Origin: G965212025 sp965237985
GTDB lineage: Bacteria; Pseudomonadota; Gammaproteobacteria; Poriferisulfidales; Oxydemutatoraceae
Direction of reading: 5' to 3'
Assembly: GCA_965237985.1 (NCBI GenBank)
Contig: OZ250161.1
Span: forward strand, 1,922,001 to 1,986,000
Length of the DNA stretch: 64,000 nt
Under the pieces are notes generated by a model that searched no databases, was not told where the DNA came from, and saw only the letters and a program-made list of their open reading frames with translations. Below are positions 63,288-64,000 of this stretch, one piece after another (positions within the stretch are counted from its first letter, which is position 1; each line of letters starts with the position of its first letter). A program made the translations under genes and the position numbers.

Positions 63288-64000
63288 TCAAGCGCTGGAT
63301 TTGTCAAGGTCTCGTACGATGCGCAAAATTTCGGCTACTGGTTCAAGCAGGTTCCTGGGAATATAGTTGTATTGTTCGACTTGTGTCATTAAATCCCTGG
63401 CAAGCGGCACGTTCTGCATTATTGGTATTCCTTCTTGTTGCGCAATTTCTATGATGCGCTTTGCTACCGCGTCTTCTCCTTTGATTGTTACAACCGGCAA
63501 AGCAGTGTCTCCTTCCTTGTACAACAGACCCACGGCATAACGGGTCGGGTTGGTGACGATGACGCTGGATCGTTTGACATCATCCGGCATGCGGCTGCTG
63601 AGCAATTCCTGGTGCATGCTGCGGCGTTTTGATTTTATTTCGGGGTTTCCTTCCATTTCCTTGTATTCTCTTTTTACTTCATCCTTTGTCATTTTCAGTT
63701 GTTTGATGTGGTCAAACTTCTGAAAGGCGAAATCGGCGGCGGCAACTGCCGTGAAACCAATTGCCCCACTCACCATTGTACTGTGCAGTGCCGCACCGGT
63801 GACTGGCAAAACGCAACTCACGCCACAAAACGGGACAGAAAGAATGGCGGGAAGAGCCAGGTAAATCACTGCTGATATCAGCCCCCCGAGAAACCCTATT
63901 TTGACAATGGATTTTATGGTTTCAAACAGATTTTTCCGGGAAAAAATCTGTTTTAGACGTGACGCCGGGTTCAGTTTCTTCAAATCAGGCTTGATGGATT
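63288..64000 (-). CDS. sctU: Type III secretion export-switch protein SctU/FlhB family, C-terminal part
   Basis: The gene enters from the right edge of the window: the frame is open through 64000 (SIKPDLKKLNPASRLKQIFS), so at least 237 C-terminal residues are present. One or two membrane segments (GFLGGLISAVIYLALPAILS) are followed by the cytoplasmic domain with the cleavage loop VIVTNPTRYAVGLLYKEGDT, where the motif NPTH reads NPTR, and IPIMQNVPLARDLMTQVEQY, IPRNLLEPVAEILRI. The motif and the ending suit an injectisome SctU (YscU/EscU) more than flagellar FlhB; the distinction is an inference until its neighbours are seen. Confidence 0.8.
   Translation of the reverse strand, partial: SIKPDLKKLNPASRLKQIFSRKNLFETIKSIVKIGFLGGLISAVIYLALPAILSVPFCGVSCVLPVTGAALHSTMVSGAIGFTAVAAADFAFQKFDHIKQLKMTKDEVKREYKEMEGNPEIKSKRRSMHQELLSSRMPDDVKRSSVIVTNPTRYAVGLLYKEGDTALPVVTIKGEDAVAKRIIEIAQQEGIPIMQNVPLARDLMTQVEQYNYIPRNLLEPVAEILRIVRDLDKSSA

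Overview
The window looks like part of the chromosome of a gammaproteobacterial C1 oxidiser, most likely a methanotroph of the Methylococcales type. The evidence is a formaldehyde-activating enzyme (fae), a dense set of methanofuran and tetrahydromethanopterin (H4MPT) biosynthesis genes, a pyrophosphate-type phosphofructokinase with the PKTIDND signature used in RuMP-cycle methanotrophs, and gammaproteobacterial-style housekeeping operons. The species cannot be named from sequence alone. The genome is visibly decaying or rearranging: many genes are broken by frameshifts and stops, and several intact genes carry tandem arrays made of copies of their own ends.

Layout. 1-9456: C1-cofactor island (citG-like, fae, hisA-like, mfnD-, mfnF-, pabB, mfnE-, mfnB-, DUF447 and DHPS-like genes), with a 177-bp x6 array at the 3' end of mfnB. 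9700-14262: tRNA-Ala, 23S and 5S rRNA without a 16S gene, then a shattered CsgG-like lipoprotein gene and a second, degenerate 5S. 14340-17577: surface-polysaccharide genes (broken wecB, intact wecC, a glycosyltransferase). 17580-18960: IS3-family remnant holding a 322-bp copy of the als/ilvI intergenic region. 19166-22108: ubiG, gph, bolA, ispB. 22448-23377: decayed two-gene cassette of a small membrane protein and a ThsB/DUF1863 TIR-like protein. 23713-24513: hspQ and a terB-like gene. 24546-31522: operon pcnB-folK-panB-panC-metX-metW, ending in a 453-bp x4 array of metW 3' ends. 31552-36726: ilvI-like and als-like acetolactate synthases and an aldehyde dehydrogenase.

37368-40790: trpS-scpA-scpB-rluB. 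41806-43897: adk and pfp, divergent. 43988-44993: small phage-derived island. 44957-48474: yjbQ, ispG with a 168-bp x5 3' array, tRNA-Leu, and a 265-bp x3 array of the tig promoter and 5' end. 48349-54219: tig-clpP-clpX and lon. 54271-56639: palindromic repeats and a 736-residue DksA-like protein with 18 lysine/proline-rich 32-residue repeats. 56723-62119: xseA, guaB, guaA. 62482-63050: a broken methyltransferase gene. 63288-64000: the C-terminal part of a type III secretion SctU/FlhB-type export switch, cut by the window edge.

The most unusual theme is the set of gene-end-anchored tandem arrays (mfnB, metW, ispG, tig). In each, one intact gene survives at the edge of the array. Together with the DksA-like repeat gene, a 9-bp minisatellite, 40-bp direct repeats and a duplicated 5S, they suggest frequent illegitimate tandem duplication in this genome.
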